In this document: positions 16,870-24,808 of the stretch, piece after piece
Numbering within the stretch: position 1 is the first letter of the stretch
Layout: every line of letters begins with the position of its first letter
From: Chania multitudinisentens RB-25
GTDB lineage: Bacteria; Pseudomonadota; Gammaproteobacteria; Enterobacterales; Enterobacteriaceae
Length of the DNA: 64,000 nt
NCBI RefSeq assembly: GCF_000520015.2
Contig: NZ_CP007044.2
Coordinates: 1,984,001 to 2,048,000, forward strand
Direction: 5' to 3'
Notes under the pieces: model-generated
Database searches by the model: none
What the model was told of the DNA's origin: nothing
The model's input: the letters and a program-made list of their open reading frames with translations, nothing else
Translations under genes and position numbers: made by a program

Positions 16870-18846
16870 ATGTCTGATGATTTGTTGATTCACCGCCCGT
16901 CAGTTGCGGGCGAAAATTTATCTTTGCGCTCCATGCAGGAGGTTGCCATGAATGATCGTAATGCCAGCAAGATGCTGCGTACCTATAATGTCGCCTACTG
17001 GGGCAACAATTATTATGATGTCAACGAATTGGGCCACATCAGTGTGTGCCCTGATCCAGATATTCCACATGCGCGTGTCGATCTTGCCGAACTGGTAAAA
17101 GAACGTCAGAAAGATGGCCAGCGCTTGCCCGCCCTGTTCTGTTTCCCGCAGATCCTGCAACACCGCTTGCGTTCGATTAACGCCGCATTTAAACGTGCGC
17201 GTGAGTCTTTTGGCTATGAAGGGGGCTATTTTCTGGTTTACCCCATCAAGGTCAATCAGCACCGCCGGGTGATTGAATCCCTGGTCAACTCCGGCGAACC
17301 GCTGGGGCTGGAAGCGGGTTCCAAGGCTGAATTGATGGCCGTGCTGGCTCATGCCGGTATGACTCGTTCAGTAATTGTCTGTAACGGCTACAAAGACCGT
17401 GAATATATCCGCTTGGCATTGATCGGTGAAAAGCTGGGGCACAAAGTGTATCTGGTGATCGAGAAGATGTCGGAAATCCAACTGGTGCTGGAAGAAGCCG
17501 AGCGTCTTAACGTGGTGCCGCGCCTTGGAGTGCGAGCGCGTTTGGCTTCGCAAGGTTCAGGGAAATGGCAGTCAAGTGGGGGGGAAAAATCCAAGTTTGG
17601 TCTGGCAGCGATTCAGGTATTGAAACTGGTGGAAACGCTGCGCGAAGCGGATCGCCTTGATAGTCTGCAACTGCTGCATTTCCACCTGGGCTCGCAATTA
17701 GCCAACATTCGAGATATTGCCACTGGGGTGCGTGAATCTGCGCGTTTCTATGTGGAATTACACAAACTGGGCGTCAATATTCAGTGCTTCGACGTTGGAG
17801 GTGGCCTGGGGGTTGACTACGAGGGCACCCGCTCGCAATCGGATTGCTCGGTTAATTATGGTCTGAACGAATATGCCAACAACGTGATCTGGGGGATTGG
17901 TGATGCCTGCAACGAGCATGGTTTGCCGCATCCTACGGTGATTACTGAATCTGGCCGTGCCGTTACCGCGCACCACACGGTGCTGGTCTCTAATGTGATT
18001 GGCGTGGAGCGTAATGAATTCTGCGACCCGGTTCCACCGGTTGAGGATGCCCCGCGTGCTCTGGTCAGCATGTGGGAAACCTGGCAGGAGATGAACGAGC
18101 CGGAAAACCGCCGTTCACTGCGTGAATGGCTGCACGACAGCCAGATGGATCTGCACGATGTGCATACGCAATACGCGCATGGCATGCTGGATCTGACCAA
18201 GCGCGCCTACGCCGAGCAGTTGTACCTGAATATCTGCAATAAGATCCAGCAGCAGCTTGATCCCAGCAACCGCGCACACCGCCCAATCATTGATGAATTA
18301 CAGGAACGGATGGCGGATAAGTTTTACGTCAATTTCTCGTTGTTCCAATCGATGCCAGATGCCTGGGGGATCGATCAACTGTTCCCGGTGTTGCCGCTGG
18401 AAGGGTTGGATAAACCGCCAGAAGGCCGTGCAGTATTACTGGATATCACCTGCGATTCGGATGGCACCATCGATCATTATGTTGACGGTGACGGTGTTGC
18501 CACCACGATGCCGATGCCGCCGTACGATCCAGAAAATCCACCCGCGCTGGGCTTCTTTATGGTCGGTGCTTATCAGGAGATCCTGGGTAATATGCACAAC
18601 CTGTTTGGCGATACGGCCTCGGTTGATGTGTATGTATTCCCCGATGGTAGCGTAGAAACCGAGCTGTCTGACGAGGGGGATACGGTCGCAGATATGTTGG
18701 AATATGTGCAGCTCGATCCGACTGTGTTGTTGGCTCGTTTCCGCGATCAGGTGAAAGAAACCGATCTGGACAGCGAATTGCAGGCGCAGTTTGTCGAAGA
18801 GTTTGAAGCCGGATTGTATGGTTATACTTATTTGGAAGATGAATAA
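16870..18846 (+). CDS. speA: Biosynthetic arginine decarboxylase
   Basis: SpeA is a PLP enzyme converting arginine to agmatine, the first step of the ADC route to putrescine. From ATG 16870 (MSDDLLIHRP) it has 658 residues, the E. coli length. The PLP lysine is K127 in LVYPIKVNQHR. HLGSQ, the glycine-rich CFDVGGGLGVDYEG and the C-terminal CDSDGTIDHY are present. ATG 16858 is also in frame. A third in-frame ATG at 16948 (MNDRNASKML) has a perfect AGGAGG five bases upstream and may give a shorter product. speB follows after 420 bp. Confidence 0.95.
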   Translation: MSDDLLIHRPSVAGENLSLRSMQEVAMNDRNASKMLRTYNVAYWGNNYYDVNELGHISVCPDPDIPHARVDLAELVKERQKDGQRLPALFCFPQILQHRLRSINAAFKRARESFGYEGGYFLVYPIKVNQHRRVIESLVNSGEPLGLEAGSKAELMAVLAHAGMTRSVIVCNGYKDREYIRLALIGEKLGHKVYLVIEKMSEIQLVLEEAERLNVVPRLGVRARLASQGSGKWQSSGGEKSKFGLAAIQVLKLVETLREADRLDSLQLLHFHLGSQLANIRDIATGVRESARFYVELHKLGVNIQCFDVGGGLGVDYEGTRSQSDCSVNYGLNEYANNVIWGIGDACNEHGLPHPTVITESGRAVTAHHTVLVSNVIGVERNEFCDPVPPVEDAPRALVSMWETWQEMNEPENRRSLREWLHDSQMDLHDVHTQYAHGMLDLTKRAYAEQLYLNICNKIQQQLDPSNRAHRPIIDELQERMADKFYVNFSLFQSMPDAWGIDQLFPVLPLEGLDKPPEGRAVLLDITCDSDGTIDHYVDGDGVATTMPMPPYDPENPPALGFFMVGAYQEILGNMHNLFGDTASVDVYVFPDGSVETELSDEGDTVADMLEYVQLDPTVLLARFRDQVKETDLDSELQAQFVEEFEAGLYGYTYLEDE

Positions 18847-18929
18847 TTAAGCATGACAAGGTTGGGTATCATCTTGGTACTCAGCCTTTTATTTTTTAAG
18901 ATGTTAAGTGTTTCATGATGAATATTTTC

Positions 18930-19069
18930 TATACCCCAAATAATGCGAGTTACAGGAAGGCGGCAAGAGAGTGAATCCTCAGAAGCGCAGTGGCCCCGAA
19001 GGGGCAAGGCTATGTATGAGCCGAGTAACGCCACCAACATCCATGCAACTTGAAGTATGGCGGGTATAT
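18930..19069. repeat. Palindromic intergenic repeat, copy R2
   Basis: About 140 bp between speA and speB. The ends are TATACCCCAAATAATGCGAG and the inverse of CATACTTCAAGTTGCA...; the centre holds GCCCCGAAGGGGC. Read on the minus strand it begins ATATACCCGCCATACTTCAAG and ends CATTATTTGGGGTATA, closely like copy R4 at 63.43 kb. The rest of the 420-bp speA-speB gap shows no gene. It contains a possible terminator-like AAATCCC...GGGATTTTTTG (19169-19213). Confidence 0.75.
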
Positions 19070-19168
19070 GCAGATAACATCAAATAAGCAGGCCGATACA
19101 CACGCTTGAAGCATAAACGAAATATGACGATAATCGGCTCCAGCAGCAGTACTGAAACAGATACCGAA

Positions 19169-19213
19169 TAAATCCCTTTCTCGTCGGGCTAACGACGCGG
19201 GAGGGATTTTTTG
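19169..19213 (+). terminator. Terminator-like hairpin before speB
   Basis: AAATCCCT (19169-19176) pairs with AGGGATTT (19203-19210) across a loop with further GC pairing, followed by a run of T. It lies about 50 bp before speB. It would end speA transcription or act as a leader attenuator, which implies speB has its own promoter or depends on read-through. Confidence 0.5.
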
Positions 19214-19266
19214 TTACCGCCTGAGCGACACGTTATGGGCGAACCGTTGAAATGTGAGGGTTTACT

Positions 19267-20187
19267 ATGAGTACCTTAGGCCATCAGCCCGATAATTCGT
19301 TAGTGTCCAACGCCTTTGGTTTCCTGCGTTTTCCGCTGAACTTTATGCCTTACAGCAGCGATGCAGAGTGGGTTATCACTGGCATTCCATTCGATATGGC
19401 GACCTCCGGCCGTGCCGGTGGCCGCCATGGCCCTGCGGCGATCCGCCAGGTATCAACCAACCTGGCCTGGGAAGGTGCGCGTTGGCCATGGAGTTTTGAT
19501 CTACGTGAACGCCTGAACGTGGTCGATTGTGGCGATATCGTATTCAACTTTGGCGATGCGCAAGACATGAGCGACAAACTGCAGGCGCACGCAGAAAAAC
19601 TGCTGCAAGCGGGCAAGCGGATGCTCTCTTTCGGCGGCGATCACTTTGTGACATTACCGTTGCTGCGTGCGCACGCTAAACATTTCGGTAAAATGGCGCT
19701 GGTGCATTTCGATGCCCACACCGACACTTATGCCAACGGCAGCAAGTTTGACCACGGCACCATGTTTTTCCACGCGCCGAACGAAGGCCTGATCGATCCG
19801 CACCACTCCGTGCAGATTGGTATTCGCACTGAATTTGATTGTGACAACGGCTTTACGGTATTGGATGCGGCGCAGGTTAACGATCGTGGCGTGGACGATC
19901 TGCTGACGCAGATCAAGCAGATTGTGGGCGATCTGCCGGTATACCTGACTTTTGATATCGATTGCCTGGACCCTGCGTTTGCACCAGGAACCGGTACTCC
20001 GGTGATCGGTGGCCTGACGTCCGATCGGGCACTGAAGCTGGTGCGTGGTATGCAGTCATTGAATATTGTTGGCATGGACGTGGTAGAAGTGGCACCGGCT
20101 TACGATCAGTCCGAGATCACCGCGCTGGCTGCCGCCACGTTGGGCCTGGAAATGCTCTATCTGCAAGCGGCTAAAAAACAGGGATAG
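19267..20187 (+). CDS. speB: Agmatinase
   Basis: SpeB is a ureohydrolase that splits agmatine into putrescine and urea, using two Mn2+ ions. Metal-binding motifs of the arginase fold are present in order: SFGGDHFVTLP, VHFDAHTDTY and FDIDCLDPAFAPGTGTP. The 306 residues match the E. coli enzyme. The start ATG follows GAGGGTTTACT. With speA it completes the arginine-to-putrescine route. Confidence 0.97.
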   Translation: MSTLGHQPDNSLVSNAFGFLRFPLNFMPYSSDAEWVITGIPFDMATSGRAGGRHGPAAIRQVSTNLAWEGARWPWSFDLRERLNVVDCGDIVFNFGDAQDMSDKLQAHAEKLLQAGKRMLSFGGDHFVTLPLLRAHAKHFGKMALVHFDAHTDTYANGSKFDHGTMFFHAPNEGLIDPHHSVQIGIRTEFDCDNGFTVLDAAQVNDRGVDDLLTQIKQIVGDLPVYLTFDIDCLDPAFAPGTGTPVIGGLTSDRALKLVRGMQSLNIVGMDVVEVAPAYDQSEITALAAATLGLEMLYLQAAKKQG

Positions 20188-20242
20188 TCCCCTGCGCCAT
20201 GGAGTCGGCACCTGTTTGCCGTGAAGATCAAATGGAGGAACC

Positions 20243-21106
20243 GTGCTGACTGAACCATCAACACGCCTTAACAAATATATTAGCGAGAGCGGTATCTGCT
20301 CACGCCGCGATGCCGATCGTTACATCGAACAAGGCAATGTTTTTATCAATGGCAAACGTGGTGCACTGGGCGACCGGGTATTCGCTGGTGACGTCGTTAA
20401 GGTTAACGGTCAGCTTATTGAACCCCGGAACGAAGACGAACTGATCTTTATTGCGCTCAATAAACCGGTGGGGATTGTCAGCACCACGGAAGATGGTGAA
20501 AAAGATAATATTGTTGATTTCGTCAACCACAGTACCCGTATCTTCCCGATCGGGCGGCTGGATAAAGATTCGCAAGGGCTGATTTTCCTCACTAACCACG
20601 GCGATCTGGTGAACAAGATCCTGCGTGCGGGGAATGACCACCAGAAAGAGTACCTGGTTACGGTCAATAAACCGGTAACCGACGATTTTATTCGTGGTTT
20701 GAGTGCCGGTGTGCCGATGCTGGGAACGGTGACCAAAAAATGCAAGGTAAAGCGAGAAGCCCCTTTTGTGTTTCGTATTGTACTGGTGCAGGGGCTTAAT
20801 CGTCAGATCCGCCGCATGTGTGAGCATTTTGGCTATGAGGTGACCAAGCTGGAACGCACCCGCATCATGAATATAGGCCTGGCCGGGCTCCCCTTGGGGG
20901 AATGGCGTGATTTAACGGACGATGAGCTGGTGGAGCTGTTTAAATTGATTGAAGGCTCTTCCTCCGAAGCGAAACCGGCCAAGAAAGCCAAGCCAGCGGT
21001 GAAAAAACCGGCGAGCAATGGACCGAAAAACACCGATAAGCCGAGTAACAATTTGGCGGCTCGCAAGCGCTTTACTCAGCCTGGGCGCAAAAAGAAAGGG
21101 CGCTGA
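20243..21106 (+). CDS. rluF: 23S rRNA pseudouridine(2604) synthase
   Basis: RluF makes pseudouridine at 23S rRNA position 2604 (and tRNA-Tyr 35 in E. coli). An S4 domain (RLNKYISESGICSRRDADRYI) precedes the RsuA-type catalytic domain with Asp107 in GRLDKDSQGL. The Lys/Ala/Pro-rich C-terminal tail ends FTQPGRKKKGR, as in E. coli RluF. The start is GTG at 20243 behind a strong GGAGG (20234-20238). In E. coli rluF lies far from speB, so the neighbourhood differs. Confidence 0.92.
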   Translation: MLTEPSTRLNKYISESGICSRRDADRYIEQGNVFINGKRGALGDRVFAGDVVKVNGQLIEPRNEDELIFIALNKPVGIVSTTEDGEKDNIVDFVNHSTRIFPIGRLDKDSQGLIFLTNHGDLVNKILRAGNDHQKEYLVTVNKPVTDDFIRGLSAGVPMLGTVTKKCKVKREAPFVFRIVLVQGLNRQIRRMCEHFGYEVTKLERTRIMNIGLAGLPLGEWRDLTDDELVELFKLIEGSSSEAKPAKKAKPAVKKPASNGPKNTDKPSNNLAARKRFTQPGRKKKGR

Positions 21107-21159
21107 GCGGTAAAACCCGTCAGGTGCAGCCATCGATCACTCCACGTCTCTGAAAGTGC

Positions 21160-21195
21160 GGATTACCCTGGGCTGAGAACTGCCCAGGGTAATCC
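21160..21195. terminator. Strong hairpin between convergent genes
   Basis: A perfect 14-bp inverted repeat GGATTACCCTGGGC / GCCCAGGGTAATCC with an 8-base loop lies between rluF and the leftward MFS gene. No T-run follows on either side, so it may be a transcription barrier or a 3'-end stabiliser more than a classic terminator. Confidence 0.55.
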
Positions 21196-21213
21196 CATAT
21201 GCTGCACACCGAG

Positions 21214-22497
21214 CTAATTTAAACGTTCTTTACTGGTTTCTTTGATAAAGATGAAAGCGAACAGCGATAAGCTGCAACCTGCAATCACATAGAATGCCGG
21301 TGCTGCCGCATTACCTGTCAGTTTGATCAGATACGTGGCAATCGAGAGTGAAAAACCACCAAAAATACCCACCGCGACGCTGTAAACCAGAGAGAGCCCA
21401 GTAGTTCTGACATGGCGTGGATAGATTTCAGGCAAAATGGTAATTGAAGGGGAAGCGCCAATAATATTAATCGTGCTCAATACAATCATGATGGCAAACA
21501 TCAAATGCACACTGGGGTAACTGCTTAACAGATAAAAGGCCGGGTAAATTAACAAGGTAATGGCGAGCCTTGAACCGGCAATCAGCGGGCGCCTGCCAAC
21601 GTTATCAGACCACATTCCCGCCAGCGGGCCACCAATGAGAGTGATTAATCCACCGATTGCGCCTATCAGCATGCTATAGCCGGTATCCAGCTTCAAAATA
21701 CTGATCGCATAGTTGGGAAGATAAAACATAATGATCATATGAGGGATAGTTCCCCCAATGGTTAATAAAATGCCGGACAGGGTTTCTTTATAATAGGTGG
21801 TGAGCACTTCAATTAAGGGGATTTTAGGCGCTTTATCTTCCGTAGCCTGCCATGTGTGGGTCGCGGTTTCCTCTAATTTTGAACGGATATACAAACCGAT
21901 AGGCGCAATAACTATCCCAAGCAGGAAGGGAATACGCCATCCCCAGTCTTGCACGCTCTCAGCAGGCATCACGTTGACCAAGAGCACCAACGTCATGGCG
22001 GCAAACAAGTTACCTGCACCCTGGCTGGAAACCTGCCAGCCACCATAGAATCCACGATTGTGGGGTTTGGCATATTCCACTAATAACGTGGTTGATGCGC
22101 CTAACTCACCGCCAGCAGAAAAGCCTTGTACCAAGCGGGCCAGCGTAATAATGATGGGGGCGGCAATACCAATGCTTTGATAAGACGGAGTGAGACCAAT
22201 AACCAGAGTACTGAGGCCCATCAGTAAGAATGTGAGCGTCATGGCGGGTTTACGCCCTTTCTTATCCGCATAGTGGCCAATCACCAGTGCCCCGATCGGC
22301 CTGGCGAGATAGCCCATACCAAAGATCATGAACGATGTCATGATACTGACCAACGGATCTGAGGCAGGGAAATAGGCTTTGGCGATATAGGTGGCAAAAA
22401 AGGCATACAGCACCAGATCAAAAAACTCCAGTCCATTCCCTAATGTGGTTGCCAGAATTGCTTTCGCGGGTGAAATTTTTTTCTTGGTACGATCCAT
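21214..22497 (-). CDS. MFS transporter, metabolite:H+ symporter type
   Basis: This is a 427-residue membrane protein with about 12 helices. Its layout is that of the MHS branch of the MFS (ProP, citrate and shikimate carriers): GNGLEFFDLVLYAFFATY in helix 1, then the loop motif GHYADKKGRKPAM and VQGFSAGGELGAS. The second-half motif is MWSDNVGRRPLI. The substrate is not identifiable. It lies 157 bp downstream of an M20 amidohydrolase in the same direction, so it may import the amide substrate of that enzyme or move its product. Confidence 0.8.
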   Translation of the reverse strand: MDRTKKKISPAKAILATTLGNGLEFFDLVLYAFFATYIAKAYFPASDPLVSIMTSFMIFGMGYLARPIGALVIGHYADKKGRKPAMTLTFLLMGLSTLVIGLTPSYQSIGIAAPIIITLARLVQGFSAGGELGASTTLLVEYAKPHNRGFYGGWQVSSQGAGNLFAAMTLVLLVNVMPAESVQDWGWRIPFLLGIVIAPIGLYIRSKLEETATHTWQATEDKAPKIPLIEVLTTYYKETLSGILLTIGGTIPHMIIMFYLPNYAISILKLDTGYSMLIGAIGGLITLIGGPLAGMWSDNVGRRPLIAGSRLAITLLIYPAFYLLSSYPSVHLMFAIMIVLSTINIIGASPSITILPEIYPRHVRTTGLSLVYSVAVGIFGGFSLSIATYLIKLTGNAAAPAFYVIAGCSLSLFAFIFIKETSKERLN

Positions 22498-22654
22498 CGT
22501 ATATCCCTTAATTAAGAACCTATCCCATTAGTGCCATTTTACTTGCCATTTTGGCTCTGGGCAGTGCTCAGATAATTACGTACTGCGTGTATGCTCCGAT
22601 TTCTGCATGGCTGCCAATTACGCCTGCATGGAATAGGCTCTCAGGCTTCTTTAT

Positions 22655-23839
22655 TTATTTTAGAAATGCCTGTGTTAAAGCACTCCAATAAGCGATACCC
22701 CGCGTAATAATCGCATCATTAAAATCATATCCAGGGTTGTGTACCATGCAACTATTTTCACCCGCGCCGTTGCCTAAGAGCAAATAGCTGCCTGGCCGCT
22801 TTTGCAGCATAAAGGCAAAGTCTTCACTCCCCATTAAGGGTTCTGGTATATCAATAACCTGATCGTGGTGCTGTTCGCCTAACATATCTAATGCTACCTG
22901 TTTGGCAAATTGGGTCATTTCAGGTTGATTTACTAATACCGGATAGGCGTGAACGTAATCAATGCTGACTTGGGCACCAAAGGCCGCGGCCTGAGCCGTA
23001 ACTACCGCTTTAATCCGCTCCTCAAGAAAATCCCTTATTACCGGGTTTAGGGCGCGCACGCTTAATTTTAATACCGCAGAATCAGCAATCACATTATTGG
23101 CAATACCGCCCTGAAATGAACCGACCGTAATCACTCCTGATTCTTGAGCACCCAGATTACGCGAAATGATGGTCTGTAATGCCATGACGATGCTGGAACC
23201 CACCACAACGGCGTCAACGGTGCCTTTGGGCATGGCACCATGTCCCCCTTTGCCATGGATCGTGATGGTGACATTATCGCTGGATGCCATAAATGCCCCT
23301 TCGCCAAAGACAAACTGCCCCTCAGGGAATCCTGGCATGTTATGCATGGCAAAGATGGCATCACAGGGAAATTGTTCAAATAATCCGTCGTCCATCATCT
23401 TCTTTGCGCCTGCCAGGCCTTCCTCTGCGGGTTGAAAAATGACATTTAGCGTGCCATTGAAGGCAGGGTGATCGGCCAGATAATGTGCGGCACCGAGTAA
23501 CATGGCGGTATGACCGTCATGCCCACAGGCGTGCATGATGCCGTGGTGCACGCTGCAATAAGGTAAACCGGTATTTTCAACAATCGGTAGAGCGTCCATA
23601 TCGGCGCGAATCCCTATCGCACGTTGACCGTTCCCTTTTTTCAACGTGCCGACGACGCCGGTAATACCCAGCCCGCGCGTGACCTGATATCCCCAGGCCG
23701 AAAGCTTTTCTTCCACCAGGCTGGCGGTCTGTTGTTCCTCATAGCCTAATTCGGGGTGCTGGTGAATGTGTTGGCGGAGAGCTTGGCTTTCTGCAGCATA
23801 CTGTTTGAAGATATCTAGATTTATTGCATTAAACATCAT
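22655..23839 (-). CDS. M20D-family amidohydrolase (hippurate hydrolase-like)
   Basis: A 394-residue binuclear metal amidohydrolase of the AmhX/HipO/IAA-amino-acid hydrolase group. It has HIHQHPELGYEE, IGIRADMDALPI, the metal motif H103-A-C105-G-H107-D-G-H110, QPAEEG and GKGGHGAMP. Such enzymes cleave N-acyl amino acids or amino-acid conjugates in the cytoplasm; the exact substrate is unknown. The start ATG 23839 follows GAGG by eight bases; ATG 23836 is an alternative. It forms a probable operon with the MFS gene and is divergent from the Rieske cluster. Confidence 0.85.
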   Translation of the reverse strand: MMFNAINLDIFKQYAAESQALRQHIHQHPELGYEEQQTASLVEEKLSAWGYQVTRGLGITGVVGTLKKGNGQRAIGIRADMDALPIVENTGLPYCSVHHGIMHACGHDGHTAMLLGAAHYLADHPAFNGTLNVIFQPAEEGLAGAKKMMDDGLFEQFPCDAIFAMHNMPGFPEGQFVFGEGAFMASSDNVTITIHGKGGHGAMPKGTVDAVVVGSSIVMALQTIISRNLGAQESGVITVGSFQGGIANNVIADSAVLKLSVRALNPVIRDFLEERIKAVVTAQAAAFGAQVSIDYVHAYPVLVNQPEMTQFAKQVALDMLGEQHHDQVIDIPEPLMGSEDFAFMLQKRPGSYLLLGNGAGENSCMVHNPGYDFNDAIITRGIAYWSALTQAFLK

Positions 23840-23955
23840 ATTGATAGCCTCTGAACACGGATAAAAGCGGGACTTCCAAGTCTCCTGTACTGCAATGGCC
23901 TTGGTTGCCGATGAACTTTATGGAGTTTATGCCGTTTTTCGGGATTGAATATACA

Positions 23956-23990
23956 TTTCTCATTTCTCATTTCTCACTTCTCACTTCTTA
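23956..23990. repeat. Five tandem 7-bp repeats
   Basis: TTTCTCA occurs three times in a row, then CTTCTCA and CTTCTTA. This short pyrimidine-rich tract is in the 320-bp divergent gap between the amidohydrolase and the Rieske cluster. Apart from this tract and the promoter at 24071 I see nothing in the gap. Confidence 0.85.
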
Positions 23991-24070
23991 TGCCAGTACA
24001 TACTTTCGTGATCCACTCCGCATTTGCAACTTTTAAATAACCATTCATTAACATTCACTGCATTAGCGAC

Positions 24071-24137
24071 TTGACGGAAAATTCACCAGAATTATATTAA
24101 CTGTATTAAATAAGAAACTGAGTTTCATATATGAAAC
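24071..24137 (+). promoter_or_regulatory. Promoter and palindromic operator of the Rieske cluster
   Basis: TTGACG at 24071-24076 and TATATT at 24093-24098 (16-bp spacer) form a good sigma-70 promoter. About 20 bp past the expected start point is a perfect 16-bp palindrome GTTTCATATATGAAAC (24122-24137). IclR-family repressors such as KdgR bind GAAAC/GTTTC dyads, and the cluster encodes an IclR protein at 26643. Repression by that protein is an inference. Confidence 0.65.
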
Positions 24138-24159
24138 AATCAGATAGAGGACATAAGCA

Positions 24160-24477
24160 ATGAGCTGGAAAAACGTGTGTGAAGTGTCTCAGGTGAAAGA
24201 AGATTTTCCCTTCTCCGCCAACGTGGAAGGGAAAGAGGTCGGCGTTTATTTGATCGATGGTCAATATTACGCGCTGGAAGACGTTTGTCCGCACGCCTAT
24301 GCCTTGCTGAGCCAGGGGTTTGTTGATGACGGAAAGGTAGAGTGCCCGCTGCACGAAGCCGTGTTCGATGTTCGCACTGGCCAGTGCCTGCGTGAACCGG
24401 GCGGCCGCGATCTGCAAATCTATCCTATCCGGGTGATCGATAACCAAATCCAAATCACCTTTATTGCGGAGGAATAA
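24160..24477 (+). CDS. Rieske [2Fe-2S] ferredoxin
   Basis: A 105-residue small Rieske protein, the electron carrier between the reductase (28494) and the oxygenase (24809) of this cluster. The cluster ligands are C43-x-H45 (VCPHAY) and C62-x2-H65 (ECPLHEAVFD). It starts behind AGAGG, downstream of the palindromic operator, and is followed by the next gene after two bases. Confidence 0.9.
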   Translation: MSWKNVCEVSQVKEDFPFSANVEGKEVGVYLIDGQYYALEDVCPHAYALLSQGFVDDGKVECPLHEAVFDVRTGQCLREPGGRDLQIYPIRVIDNQIQITFIAEE

Positions 24478-24479
24478 GC

Positions 24480-24788
24480 ATGCAGCACATTACCGATTTC
24501 AATCCTTGGCTGCCGGACACTCAACAAGTGAGCCCGGCGCGTGAAGGGGGCAACGGTCAGATTCATCAACCAGGTCAATTCCAGAACGTTATCTGGCAAA
24601 CCCGTGCACGGGTTCCAGACGGTTTTGAAACCGCCTTGGTGGCGGCGTTGGAAGAGATTTTTGAACAAGGGGCGGAAGAACTGGAACAAATTGTGAGCGC
24701 GCTTAACCAGCGCCGCCTGTTCGACCGCAGCGGCCAGCCATGGAATGAAGCAGCATTCCGTGAATTCCTTCACGTCAACGGTTTCTGA
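24480..24788 (+). CDS. Small protein with recombinase-like HTH-type C-terminus, Rieske-cluster partner
   Basis: A 102-residue protein beginning MQHITDFNPWLPDTQQVSP. The C-terminal half (FEQGAEELEQIVSALNQRRL, FDRSGQPWNEAAFREFLHVNGF) resembles the short 'add a new arm' helical domain found in serine recombinases (W....F...L..NG). I recall small proteins of this kind beside Rieske oxygenase genes, but not a proven role. The position between ferredoxin and oxygenase genes, with tight spacing on the left, suggests a subunit or assembly factor of the oxygenase. This is inference only. Confidence 0.55.
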   Translation: MQHITDFNPWLPDTQQVSPAREGGNGQIHQPGQFQNVIWQTRARVPDGFETALVAALEEIFEQGAEELEQIVSALNQRRLFDRSGQPWNEAAFREFLHVNGF

Positions 24789-24808
24789 GCCGCATTAGGG
24801 AGAAGACA

